Assembly: GCF_014698825.1 (NCBI RefSeq)
Contig: NZ_JACJTT010000021.1
Coordinates: 29,518 to 93,517 of the forward strand
Length of the DNA: 64,000 nt
Reading direction: 5' to 3'
Source: Richelia sinica FACHB-800
GTDB taxonomy: Bacteria; Cyanobacteriota; Cyanobacteriia; Cyanobacteriales; Nostocaceae
Shown one piece after another: positions 56,091 to 64,000 of the stretch. The position numbers and the translations under genes were made by a program. The notes beneath the pieces were generated by a model. That model was not told the origin of the DNA. It made no database searches and saw only the letters and a list, made by a program, of their open reading frames with translations. The number at the start of each line of letters is the position of its first letter. Within the stretch, counting starts at the first letter, position 1.

Positions 56091-57617
56091 TTATAATTTT
56101 TTAGATTGTAGCCAATTCCTAACAACTTCTTCCACAGGACGCGATTGATTATCTACTTGATAATTCGTTTGCTGTATTTCTTTTGTAGAGATTTTCCCAA
56201 TTAATTGATTGATAGTTTTTGTTAATTCTGGATATTTTTGCAAAATTTCTTGGTTAAAAACAGGTACAGCTTGATATGGTGGAAAGTATTTTTTATCATC
56301 TGCTAAAATAACTAAATTTAACACTGGAATTAAGCCATCAGTAGAATTGGCAGCGATTAAATCTACTTGTTTTTCTTTCAATGCCTGATACATTAAACCT
56401 AATTCCATTTGTTTAATCTTGCCAAATTTGAGATTATAAGTTTTTGATAAGCCTGAATAACCATCTGCCCTTTCTAAAAACTCATACCCAAAACCTGCTT
56501 GCATTTGAGGAGCATATTGAGCGATTTCTGATAAAGTTTTAATTTGCCATTTCTTTGCATCTTCACTGCGAATAATCATAGCGAAAGTGCTTTCAAAACC
56601 TAAAGGTGGCATGACTAATAATTTATATTTGTCTTGATATACTTGTTTAACTTTGTCATAAACGAGTTGGGCATCGGTAATGGGTTTTTCTTTTAAAATT
56701 GCCGTCAATGCTGTACCTGTATATTCTACATAACCTGCTATTTTTCCTGCCTTCACTGCTTCATGGCAGATAAAAGTACCACCTAAATTGAATCGACGGT
56801 CAACTTTGATGTTTGTCTGTGCTTCTATGTGCTGCGCTAATATTTCTCCTAAGATAAATTGTTCAGTAAAATTTTTTGACCCAATAATAATAGTTGGTGA
56901 TGCCTGTTGATAATTAAAGGTAATCAATCCACCGATTATCAAGATAATTATTCCTAAGACAACACCTAATCTGCGGCTGAATTTAGCTTTTTTTGTAACT
57001 TGTTTAGTTAGTTGTTTTTCTAACCATCCCAAGCCCAAATCCGCACCCAAAGCAATGCAAGCTGCGGGTATTGCCCCCGCTAAAATCAATTGATTATTAA
57101 CTGTGGAAATACCACGAAAAATAAATACTCCTAAACCACCACCACCAATAGCAGCAGCAATTGTGGCAATACCTACAGATATGACTGTTGCGACTCTCAC
57201 TCCTGCTAGAATCACACCTAAAGCTAGGGGTATTTCTACTTGCAAAAGTAATTGTCTATCTGTCATACCCATGCCAATGCCTGCTTCTTTAATAGCAGGA
57301 TTAATACTATTAATGCCAATATAAGTATTACGAATTATCGGCAATAAAGCATAAAGAGTGAGAGCAAATATAGCAGGTATTTTGCCAATTCCACCTAGAA
57401 ATGGTACAGAGAGGAGAAACCCAAAAATAGCTAAACTAGGGATGGTTTGAATAGCATTTGCTAAACCAAGAATAGGAGGAGCAATTTTTGGTTGACGAGT
57501 AATGAAAATACCTAAAGGAATGCCAATAGCGATAGACACAGCCATAGCTATTGCTACTAAAATTATATGTTCTCCTGACCGCAGCAAAATTTCTGGAGCA
57601 TACTGACTTAAAAACAT
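56091..57617 (-). CDS. Fused ABC permease and substrate-binding protein (OpuC/ProWX-type osmolyte importer)
   Basis: 508-residue fusion. Residues ~1-200 are the permease with about five or six segments and the EAA-type loop (NPAIKEAGIGMGMTDRQLLLQVEIPLALG). A further membrane segment at ~218-236 (LGVVLGIIILIIGGLITF) leads into a periplasmic OpuAC-like binding domain (~243-508: IIGSKNFTEQFILGEILA, GYVEYTGTALTAIL, DLIAANSTDGLIP). ATG at 57617 with AAGGAG is clearly better than TTG at 57650. It begins 14 bp after the ATPase gene stop. Glycine betaine, choline or a related osmolyte is the expected cargo. Confidence 0.92.
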   Translation of the reverse strand: MFLSQYAPEILLRSGEHIILVAIAMAVSIAIGIPLGIFITRQPKIAPPILGLANAIQTIPSLAIFGFLLSVPFLGGIGKIPAIFALTLYALLPIIRNTYIGINSINPAIKEAGIGMGMTDRQLLLQVEIPLALGVILAGVRVATVISVGIATIAAAIGGGGLGVFIFRGISTVNNQLILAGAIPAACIALGADLGLGWLEKQLTKQVTKKAKFSRRLGVVLGIIILIIGGLITFNYQQASPTIIIGSKNFTEQFILGEILAQHIEAQTNIKVDRRFNLGGTFICHEAVKAGKIAGYVEYTGTALTAILKEKPITDAQLVYDKVKQVYQDKYKLLVMPPLGFESTFAMIIRSEDAKKWQIKTLSEIAQYAPQMQAGFGYEFLERADGYSGLSKTYNLKFGKIKQMELGLMYQALKEKQVDLIAANSTDGLIPVLNLVILADDKKYFPPYQAVPVFNQEILQKYPELTKTINQLIGKISTKEIQQTNYQVDNQSRPVEEVVRNWLQSKKL

Positions 57618-57631
57618 AATGATTTGCTCCT

Positions 57632-58399
57632 TTAATTCAGTTCTTCCCAATTATTACTAGCTTGCAAACAAGCGAGAAATGCCTGTGACTCTGGATGTTG
57701 AGAACGAATAAATTCTGTCTTCGTCCCCAAGGTAACTAAACTGCCTTCATACATTAAACCAATCCGATTAGCTAAAAAGAAAGCTTCCTGAATATCATGG
57801 GTCACAAATATGACCGTTTTGCCTAATTGTCTTTGCAAATGTTGTAATTGTTGTTGTAATTCTAAGCGAGTAATGGGGTCAAGGGCACCAAAAGGTTCAT
57901 CCATTAATAATATAGGTGGGTCTGCTGCTAAAGCCCTAGCTACACCTACCCGTTGACGCTGACCTCCTGATAGTTGATGAGGATAACGTTGAGCAAAATC
58001 TTTTGGTTCTAGTCCCACTAAATTGAGCATTTCATATACTCTTGTCTGAATTTTTTGAATCGGACGCTTTTCTAAAGCAGGAACAAGACTAACATTTTCA
58101 GCTACAGTAAAGTGAGGAAACAAGCCTATTTCTTGAATAACATAACCGATACGTCGGCGCAGTTTAATTTTATCCCATTGTGTAGTCGGATAATCATTGA
58201 CTAATACCTGTCCTTGGGTAGGCTCAAGTAAGCGATTGATTAATTTTAATGTGGTGGTTTTACCACTACCACTACGCCCTAATAGAACGATAAATTCTCC
58301 TTGAGTAATGGTAAGATTGAGATTGGATAATAGCTGTCTATGATTAATTTTAAAACTCACATTTTGAAATTCAACAATATTTTCTGGTGATAGAGACAT
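57632..58399 (-). CDS. ABC transporter ATPase for osmolytes (OpuCA/ProV-like)
   Basis: 255-residue ATPase: Walker A GRSGSGKTT, Q-loop region YVIQEIGLFPHFTVAENV, signature LSGGQRQRVGVARAL, Walker B PPILLMDEPFGALD and H-loop FVTHDIQEA. It lacks the C-terminal CBS domains present in many ProV/OpuCA proteins, so osmotic sensing may differ. It is the first gene of a two-gene operon with the permease-binding-protein fusion. It is divergent from ureD across only 70 bp, so the two promoters may share regulation. Confidence 0.93.
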   Translation of the reverse strand: MSLSPENIVEFQNVSFKINHRQLLSNLNLTITQGEFIVLLGRSGSGKTTTLKLINRLLEPTQGQVLVNDYPTTQWDKIKLRRRIGYVIQEIGLFPHFTVAENVSLVPALEKRPIQKIQTRVYEMLNLVGLEPKDFAQRYPHQLSGGQRQRVGVARALAADPPILLMDEPFGALDPITRLELQQQLQHLQRQLGKTVIFVTHDIQEAFFLANRIGLMYEGSLVTLGTKTEFIRSQHPESQAFLACLQASNNWEELN

Positions 58400-58469
58400 A
58401 AATATGTTTTTATAAATAAAAGATGATTGTTTAAAAACAAATTGAATTTGACGAATATGCAGTTTTAAG

Positions 58470-59324
58470 ATGAATCAAATTATCCAAAAAACATCTACAA
58501 ACATTTCCTCTGGTTGGCATGGCAAACTAAATTTAGTTTATGCTCATCGTCGAGGTGCAACTGAGCTAACCTACAACCATAATCAAGCACCTTTGAAGAT
58601 TCAACGCCCTTTTTACCCAGAAGGTGAAGAGGTGTGCCATAGTATCATTTTACATACGGCTGGGGGTGTTGTTGGGGGCGATCGCCTCTCCTGTGATATT
58701 CATCTCCAAAACCATGCTCAAGCCTTCATTACCACAGCCGCAGCAGCTAAAATATACCGCAGTAATGGCTTACTCGCAAGACAAACCGTCAATATCCAAG
58801 TTGATACAGGTGCTTGTTTAGAATATTTACCCCAAGAAACCATATTGTTTAACGGTGCGGTGTATCGCCAGGATTTACGGGTAGAATTAGCTACAGCAGC
58901 CAATTTCGTCGGTTGGGAAATTACCCGTTGTGGAAGAAGTGCCAGGGGAGAAAAGTTTGTTGAGGGAGAGATGCGATCGCACACCGAAATCTGGCAAAAT
59001 GGGGTACCCCTGTGGATTGATAGGCAATATTTACCCGGTAACACAGAAGTATTTCACAGTCCTCACGGGTTAGCAGGAAACCCAATTGTTGGTAGCTTCC
59101 TTTGGGTTGGTACTCCTGTATCTCCAGAAATTATAGAAACAGCACGTTCCTTCATTACCTCCCAGTCCGTAGCAGGTGTGAGTCGTCTACAACATGGATT
59201 TTTGTGTAGATATCGCGGTCACTCCACCTCTGAAGTGCGAAACTGGTTTACAGCTGTGTGGCAGATGCTACGAGTATCCTTATTGAATCGAGGTCATTGT
59301 ATACCGAGAGTTTGGCAGATTTAA
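58470..59324 (+). CDS. ureD: Urease accessory protein UreD (UreH)
   Basis: 284-residue chaperone required to load nickel into urease together with UreF and UreG. It has LVYAHRRGATELTYNHNQAPLKI, then IILHTAGGVVGGDRLSCDI (GGVVGGD is the family hallmark) and AAAKIYRSNG. YLPQETILFNGAVYRQ and RCGRSARGEKF follow in order; all are conserved in UreD. ATG at 58470. It is first in the urease operon and is followed after 18 bp by ureA. ureE, ureF and ureG are not in the window and must lie elsewhere. Confidence 0.96.
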   Translation: MNQIIQKTSTNISSGWHGKLNLVYAHRRGATELTYNHNQAPLKIQRPFYPEGEEVCHSIILHTAGGVVGGDRLSCDIHLQNHAQAFITTAAAAKIYRSNGLLARQTVNIQVDTGACLEYLPQETILFNGAVYRQDLRVELATAANFVGWEITRCGRSARGEKFVEGEMRSHTEIWQNGVPLWIDRQYLPGNTEVFHSPHGLAGNPIVGSFLWVGTPVSPEIIETARSFITSQSVAGVSRLQHGFLCRYRGHSTSEVRNWFTAVWQMLRVSLLNRGHCIPRVWQI

Positions 59325-59342
59325 AGGAACTATAGAAGAAAA

Positions 59343-59645
59343 ATGCAACTTACACCCCAAGAAAAAGACAAACTATTAATTTTTACAGCGGCTTTAGTAG
59401 CTGAACGAAGAAAAAATAGAGGATTGAAATTAAATTATCCCGAAGCAGTTGCTTATATTTCGGCTGCAATTTTGGAAGGTGCAAGAGACGGACAAACTGT
59501 TGCAGAATTAATGAGTTATGGCACCACATTATTAACTCGTGATGAAGTAATGGAAGGTGTACCAGAAATGATTCATGAAGTGCAGGTAGAAGCAACTTTT
59601 CCGGATGGAACAAAGTTAGTAACTGTTCATAATCCGATTAGATAA
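59343..59645 (+). CDS. ureA: Urease gamma subunit
   Basis: 100-residue Ure[24 protein letters not shown], split as [14 protein letters not shown] and [13 protein letters not shown]. It includes [25 protein letters not shown], then [16 protein letters not shown] and [16 protein letters not shown] at the C-terminus. Normal full length. With UreB and UreC it forms the (alpha-beta-gamma)3 urease that hydrolyses urea to ammonia and carbamate in the cytoplasm. The next gene is not ureB as expected, but an AAA ATPase gene starting 32 bp on. Confidence 0.97.
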   Translation: MQLTPQEKDKLLIFTAALVAERRKNRGLKLNYPEAVAYISAAILEGARDGQTVAELMSYGTTLLTRDEVMEGVPEMIHEVQVEATFPDGTKLVTVHNPIR

Positions 59646-59677
59646 TATAAAAGAAAGAGTTGCTCATAAAAAACAAT

Positions 59678-60871
59678 ATGAGATTAACATCGGTCAATAT
59701 TCAAGGTTATCGACCTTTTAGAAATTTTGAAGCACCATTACAACCACTAGAAATTATTGTTGGTGCTAATGGTGCTGGTAAATCAAGCTTGTTTGAATTT
59801 CTCAAATTTCTACGAGATAGTCTGTATTACGACATCCCCCCTGAAATAGTTTCTGGTTCTATTGGTCAACAGATTTTTCATATTCCGGGACCAGAAAAGT
59901 TTCAATGGGATATTGAAATTGATACAGGTCTTCCAATTGGTATTAGATATTTAGGGGAACTTATGGGGCCAGTTGGCCGAACTCAAGTTTCCTATGAACG
60001 TGTAGAGTCATCTAAGCCTTTTAGTGATAAATACACGAATCCATATATATATATGGATATTAAAGGTAATAAAGGTGTTATTAGTGAACCTGGAGAAAAG
60101 GGATTTACAGAAATAAAAATCAAAAATCAAATTCAACAAGATATTGCTTTAAAACGTCATAATCAACTGACACTAAGTGCAATGACAAATCCCTCACTAG
60201 AAGCTTTATATAACTTACGTGAGTATATTCGTGAATGGCGGTTTTATAGTTCATTTAATATAGCAAATCAGAAAATTCGTAAATCAGTTCCAATTGAACA
60301 AGAACCAATTTTACATGAAGATGCAGGTAATTTGAGTTCAGTGCTGTTCTCACTAATGACTGAAAATAGAACAGCATTTGATGAACTACAACAACATCTC
60401 CGTTCTGTCATTCCTGGTTTTAAAGGTTTAACAGTAAAAGCACGAGGGGGACCAGGAGAAGTGATAGCTTTTTGGCAAGAATCAGGAGTTGATAAAGAAT
60501 TAAGTTTAGCTGATTTATCAGATGGAATTTTGCGTTTAATTTGTTGGATTTGTTTATGTGTACAACCAAATCCACCATCTTTAATTTGTATTGATGAACC
60601 AGATCAAGGTGTACATCCCCGTACACTTCCGGTTCTAGCTGGGTTATTTGAAAAAGCATCTGAACGTACACAAATTTTATTAGCAACTCACTCATCTTAT
60701 TTTCTGACACAGTTTGATATTTCTCAAATTGCTGTACTTAGAAAAGAAAAAGGTGAAGCAAAATTTATTAAACCGGGAAATTCTCCAGTTTTAATTGATA
60801 TGCTTGATGATTTTGGTGCAGATGAATTAGAACAATTACACCGTAGCGATGAATTAGAGAGACTTCCATGA
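59678..60871 (+). CDS. AAA_21/RecF-like ATPase inserted in the urease operon
   Basis: 397-residue ABC-type ATPase of the AAA_21 (RecF/SMC-like) group. Walker A GANGAGKSS is at residues 29-37. A long middle region (~70-260) contains the expected helical insertion. LSLADLSDGILRLICW is the signature-like segment, SLICIDEPDQGVHPRTLP is Walker B with D-loop, and TQILLATHSSYFL is the H-loop. ATG at 59678 gives MRLTSVNIQGYRPFRNF, typical; a TTG at 59660 is in frame but worse. Its stop overlaps the start of the DUF4276 gene by 4 bp (ATGA). Such ATPase plus TOPRIM-like pairs occur in phage-defence systems, but this pair is not assigned. Confidence 0.88.
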   Translation: MRLTSVNIQGYRPFRNFEAPLQPLEIIVGANGAGKSSLFEFLKFLRDSLYYDIPPEIVSGSIGQQIFHIPGPEKFQWDIEIDTGLPIGIRYLGELMGPVGRTQVSYERVESSKPFSDKYTNPYIYMDIKGNKGVISEPGEKGFTEIKIKNQIQQDIALKRHNQLTLSAMTNPSLEALYNLREYIREWRFYSSFNIANQKIRKSVPIEQEPILHEDAGNLSSVLFSLMTENRTAFDELQQHLRSVIPGFKGLTVKARGGPGEVIAFWQESGVDKELSLADLSDGILRLICWICLCVQPNPPSLICIDEPDQGVHPRTLPVLAGLFEKASERTQILLATHSSYFLTQFDISQIAVLRKEKGEAKFIKPGNSPVLIDMLDDFGADELEQLHRSDELERLP

Positions 60872-61530
60872 GAATTTTAGTTTATGTTGAGGGGACATCT
60901 GATAAATCAGCAATGGAAGCATTATTAGCACCATTAATTGAAGAGAAACTAAACCAGGGTATCAGTATTGAATTTTTTGCTGTTAAAGGCAATGATAATA
61001 GTAGAGGTGGAGATGCTAAAAAAGACTTATTAACTCAAACTCCAATTAGAGCAGTGAATATTCTTAAAAATCAGCAAGATTCAACCGTAGTTATTATACC
61101 TGATTTATATCCTAAAAATAAAGGTTTTCCTCATGAAAAATTTGCAGAATTAGTACAAGGAATTTTCAATAATTTTGAACAAGCATTACAAAGCAAAGGA
61201 ATTAATGATCAGCGATTAAAAGAACGCTTTAAAGTTTTTTGCTTTCAGCATGATTTAGAAGCATTAATTTTAGCTGCTGAAAGCGAATTATCAAGTATCC
61301 TTGGCATTAATACTATACCAAAAATATGGAAAATCCCAGTTGAAGATCAAAATCATGGTGTTCCACCTAAAAGGATAGTAGAGGAAATATTCAAAAACTA
61401 TGGTAAACGTTATAAAGAATCTATAGATGCACCAAGAATTTTAGGAATTGCTAGATATCAGGATATTGCGGAACAATGTCCCCAAGCTTTCAAACCATTT
61501 GTAGCATTTTTAGAAAATCTTTCAATTTAG
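60868..61530 (+). CDS. DUF4276 (TOPRIM-like) partner of the ATPase
   Basis: 220-residue protein. The N-terminus MRILVYVEGTSDKSAMEALL has the acidic VEGxxDxxA motif of TOPRIM-like folds; VVIIPDLYPKNKGFPHEKF provides further acidic residues; FQHDLEALILAAESELSSI matches the DUF4276 HDLEALLLA pattern. The catalytic acidic residues are therefore present, consistent with nuclease or nucleotidyl-type activity, although none is proven. It starts inside the ATPase stop codon (ATGA overlap), and the next gene, ureB, starts 12 bp after its stop. Both genes therefore sit within the urease transcript. Confidence 0.85.
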   Translation: MRILVYVEGTSDKSAMEALLAPLIEEKLNQGISIEFFAVKGNDNSRGGDAKKDLLTQTPIRAVNILKNQQDSTVVIIPDLYPKNKGFPHEKFAELVQGIFNNFEQALQSKGINDQRLKERFKVFCFQHDLEALILAAESELSSILGINTIPKIWKIPVEDQNHGVPPKRIVEEIFKNYGKRYKESIDAPRILGIARYQDIAEQCPQAFKPFVAFLENLSI

Positions 61531-61542
61531 GAAAATCCAGTT

Positions 61543-61848
61543 ATGATTCCAGGGGAAATAATTACGCCATCAGGGGAAATCGAACTAAACGCAGGTCGTC
61601 CCACTACCAAAATAATAGTAGCAAATACAGGAGATAGACCAATTCAAGTTGGTTCACATTTTCATTTTTACGAAGTTAACACTGCCTTACATTTTGACAG
61701 AGCACAAGCAAGAGGAATGCGCTTAGATATTCCCGCCGGCACAGCCGTAAGATTTGAACCAGGAGATGAAAAAGAAATTATCCTCGTCCCCTTAGTTGGT
61801 AGCCGCCAAGTGTATGGCTTTAACAACAAAATTAACGGAAACCTCTAA
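61543..61848 (+). CDS. ureB: Urease beta subunit
   Basis: 101-residue Ure[20 protein letters not shown], then [26 protein letters not shown] (split here at GDRPIQ), [21 protein letters not shown] and [14 protein letters not shown]. Full length and intact. AGGAAAAT precedes ATG 61543. In related Nostocales the order is ureA-ureB-ureC; here 1.9 kb of foreign genes separates ureA from ureB. ureC follows after 42 bp. Confidence 0.97.
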   Translation: MIPGEIITPSGEIELNAGRPTTKIIVANTGDRPIQVGSHFHFYEVNTALHFDRAQARGMRLDIPAGTAVRFEPGDEKEIILVPLVGSRQVYGFNNKINGNL

Positions 61849-61890
61849 ATTCTCTCTACGCCTCTGCGTGATAGTTAAAAAGGATAAAAT

Positions 61891-63597
61891 ATGAGCTACA
61901 GAATGAATCGCCGCGCCTATGCGGAAACCTTTGGCCCCACAGTAGGCGATAGAATTAGATTAGCTGATACAGAATTATTTATAGAAGTAGAAAGAGATTT
62001 CACCACCTACGGCGATGAAGTGAAATTTGGTGGTGGTAAAGTGATTAGAGATGGCATGGGACAATCTCCCATTTCTAATGCTGACGGTGCAGTTGATTTA
62101 GTAATTACTAACGCCTTAATTCTCGATTGGTGGGGAGTTGTCAAAGCAGACATTGGCATTAAAGACGGCAAAATCCATAAAATTGGCAAAGCTGGAAATC
62201 CTTATATTCAAGACAATATAGATATTATTATTGGCCCCGGAACTGAAGCTTTAGCCGGTGAGGGAATGATTCTTACGGCAGGGGGTATAGATACACATAT
62301 CCATTTTATCTGTCCCCAACAAATTGAAGTAGCGATCGCTTCCGGCATCACAACCATGATAGGTGGAGGAACAGGCCCCGCTACCGGCACAAACGCCACC
62401 ACCTGCACCCCAGGCCCTTGGAATATGTACAGGATGCTGCAAGCGGCTGATGCTTTCCCTGTTAACTTAGGCTTTTTAGGTAAAGGTAACACCAGTCAAA
62501 CCCCAGCATTAGCCGAACAAATACAAGCCGGTGCCATAGGTTTAAAACTTCACGAAGACTGGGGAACTACCCCCGCAACCATAGATACCTGTCTCACCGT
62601 TGCTGATGAATATGATGTACAGGTAGCTATCCACACCGACACCTTAAACGAAGCTGGTTTTGTCGAAGATACCATCGCTGCCTTTAAAAACCGTGCCATC
62701 CACACTTACCACACCGAAGGTGCAGGGGGAGGACACGCACCAGATATTATCAAAGTCTGTGGACAAACCAACGTTTTACCATCTTCCACCAACCCCACCC
62801 GTCCCTACACCGTCAACACCCTCGACGAACACCTAGATATGTTGATGGTATGTCATCACCTTGACCCCAGCATTCCCGAAGATGTGGCTTTTGCTGAGTC
62901 CCGTATTCGTCGGGAAACCATCGCTGCGGAAGATATTCTGCATGATTTAGGTGCGTTTAGTATGATTTCCTCTGACTCTCAAGCAATGGGTAGGGTTGGA
63001 GAAGTAATTATTCGCACATGGCAAACCGCCCATAAAATGAAAGTGCAACGGGGAAGCCTTGCTGGAGATAGTTTAGCCGATAATATTCGCGCCAAAAGAT
63101 ACGTTGCCAAATACACTATTAACCCTGCCATTACTCATGGTATTGCCCAGTATGTTGGGTCAGTGGAAGAAGGGAAAATAGCAGATTTATGCTTGTGGCA
63201 ACCTGCCTTTTTTGGTGTGAAACCGGAAATTGTCGTCAAAGGAGGGATGATTGCTTGGTCACAGATGGGAGATGCTAATGCTAGTATTCCCACACCACAA
63301 CCTGTACATTCCCGCCCCATGTTTGGCAGTTTTGCAGGTGCGAAAAATGCCACATCATTAACTTTTATTTCTCAAGCAGCATTAGAAAGAGAAATTCCGC
63401 AAATGTTAGGGTTGAAAAAATCAGTTGTGGCTGTGGCTGGAACTCGACAAATAACTAAGCAAGATATGAAATTAAATGATGCCTTACCTCAGATTGAAGT
63501 AGACCCAGAAACTTACGAAGTCCGCGCCGATGGGGAATTATTAACTTGTGAACCAGCCACAGTTTTACCAATGGCGCAAAGGTATTTTCTGTTTTAG
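61891..63597 (+). CDS. ureC: Urease alpha (catalytic) subunit
   Basis: 568-residue UreC. All nickel ligands are present: H136 and H138 (DTHIHFICP), the carbamylated lysine K219 (GLKLHEDW), H248, H274 and D362; the flap cysteine and histidine are C321 and H322 (MVCHHLDPS). Length and motifs are typical, so the enzyme should be functional once matured. The stop is followed after 3 bp by a truncated Rpn-family ORF. ureEFG are not in this window. Confidence 0.98.
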   Translation: MSYRMNRRAYAETFGPTVGDRIRLADTELFIEVERDFTTYGDEVKFGGGKVIRDGMGQSPISNADGAVDLVITNALILDWWGVVKADIGIKDGKIHKIGKAGNPYIQDNIDIIIGPGTEALAGEGMILTAGGIDTHIHFICPQQIEVAIASGITTMIGGGTGPATGTNATTCTPGPWNMYRMLQAADAFPVNLGFLGKGNTSQTPALAEQIQAGAIGLKLHEDWGTTPATIDTCLTVADEYDVQVAIHTDTLNEAGFVEDTIAAFKNRAIHTYHTEGAGGGHAPDIIKVCGQTNVLPSSTNPTRPYTVNTLDEHLDMLMVCHHLDPSIPEDVAFAESRIRRETIAAEDILHDLGAFSMISSDSQAMGRVGEVIIRTWQTAHKMKVQRGSLAGDSLADNIRAKRYVAKYTINPAITHGIAQYVGSVEEGKIADLCLWQPAFFGVKPEIVVKGGMIAWSQMGDANASIPTPQPVHSRPMFGSFAGAKNATSLTFISQAALEREIPQMLGLKKSVVAVAGTRQITKQDMKLNDALPQIEVDPETYEVRADGELLTCEPATVLPMAQRYFLF

Positions 63598-63600
63598 TTT

Positions 63601-63912
63601 ATGACTGAACAATCGACCGATTACGATAGCCCTTGGAAAGAAATTATTGAACTCTATTTTAATCGCTTTTTAGAGTTCTTTTTTCCCTTAGCTTATGCAG
63701 AAATTGACTGGACAAAACCATATCAATTTTTAGATAAAGAACTACACCAACTAGAACCAGATGCAGAAATTGGCAAACGTTTAGTTGATAAAGTTGCTAA
63801 AGTTTGGTTATTGGATGGAGAAGAAGCCTGGGTATTGGTTCATGTGGAAGTCCAAGGACAATACGACAGTACATTTACAGAACGCATGTATACCAGAAGT
63901 GTTGAATGTTAA
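63601..63912 (+). pseudogene. N-terminal fragment of an Rpn-family (PDDEXK) nuclease/transposase-like protein
   Basis: 103 residues matching the N-terminus of the Rpn recombination-promoting nuclease family (FPLAYAEIDWTKPYQFLDKEL, split as FPLAYAEIDW and LDKELHQL, then AKVWLLDGEEAWVLVHVEVQ). Full-length members are about 270-320 residues. The frame ends at MYTRSVEC with a stop at 63910, just where the conserved (Y)NYRIFDRY region should begin, so this is a truncated remnant. It is adjacent to ureC (3-bp gap). An inverted repeat follows at 63932-63956. Confidence 0.7.
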
Positions 63913-63931
63913 GAAAAATGCGATAAAAACA

Positions 63932-63956
63932 GCCCAAAATATGTTAGATTTTGGGC
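63932..63956 (-). terminator. Hairpin at the right edge
   Basis: Perfect nine-pair arms GCCCAAAAT (63932-63940) and ATTTTGGGC (63948-63956) with a 7-nt loop. Read on the minus strand it is followed by TGTTTTTATCG, so it could terminate a minus-strand gene located outside the window; on the plus strand it lacks a T-run. Confidence 0.55.
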
Positions 63957-64000
63957 GAAACATTAAAGTATATCTATTTGATAGTGATTATAAATTCATT

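Overview
The window comes from a filamentous, heterocyst-forming cyanobacterium of the Nostocales. The reasons are an apcE phycobilisome linker, a psb34-type small photosystem protein, many GCGATCGC (HIP1-type) octamers, low GC, and above all a long cluster that matches the heterocyst envelope polysaccharide (HEP) island known from Nostoc/Anabaena (hepA, hepC and their glycosyltransferase neighbours). I cannot name the species. I saw no rRNA, tRNA or CRISPR array.

Layout. (1) 1-2114: the 5' part of apcE, minus strand, running off the left edge. (2) 2540-12273: accessory envelope and exopolysaccharide genes: a small membrane protein, two GT4 glycosyltransferases, a large membrane-anchored beta-propeller protein, a PIG-L deacetylase, a third GT4 and a PEP-CTERM propeller protein. 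(3) 12474-13352: an aspartoacylase-like hydrolase. (4) 13617-37578: the HEP island, 19 genes all on the minus strand. It holds an O-antigen polymerase/ligase-like protein, nine glycosyltransferases (five GT2, including two pairs of evident paralogues, and four GT4 in all with the initial members), a DxD protein, the ABC exporter hepA, the divergent sugar-phosphate transferase hepC, a Wzc-like chain-length protein, and a sugar-nucleotide module (rfbF, an LhgO-like oxidase, an SDR epimerase, an RfbC-like epimerase, a SAF-domain dehydrogenase and an Fe/2OG dioxygenase). (5) 38206-42316: a kinase-TPR, PP2C and VWA trio of the TerY-associated phosphorylation type. (6) 43024-48787: a PATAN response regulator, a sugar-type ABC ATPase, psb34 and a large TPR protein. 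(7) 49445-53812: an ergothioneine-type pair (OvoA-like sulfoxide synthase and EgtD methyltransferase), then an orphan radical SAM protein. (8) 54157-55969: a DUF427 protein, and a darcynin-family gene divergent from a TetR regulator with a perfect 20-bp palindrome between them. (9) 56091-58399: an OpuC-type osmolyte importer. (10) 58470-63912: ureD-ureA-[AAA ATPase-DUF4276]-ureB-ureC and a truncated Rpn-family fragment.

The HEP island is functionally coherent: activated sugars are made by the rfbF end, loaded and extended by HepC and the glycosyltransferases, and polymerised and exported by HepA, the Wzc-like protein and the polymerase to form the polysaccharide layer around heterocysts. The least expected arrangement is the two-gene ATPase/DUF4276 unit lodged between ureA and ureB with operon-like spacing. 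It resembles two-gene ATPase plus TOPRIM-like effector defence pairs but is uncharacterised. Two copies of a ~180-bp dispersed repeat, a degenerate third copy and a MITE-like nested inverted repeat lie in or beside the HEP and kinase regions.

Start codons: where an upstream TTG or GTG was possible, I chose the downstream start with the better ribosome binding site or family-typical N-terminus and said so.
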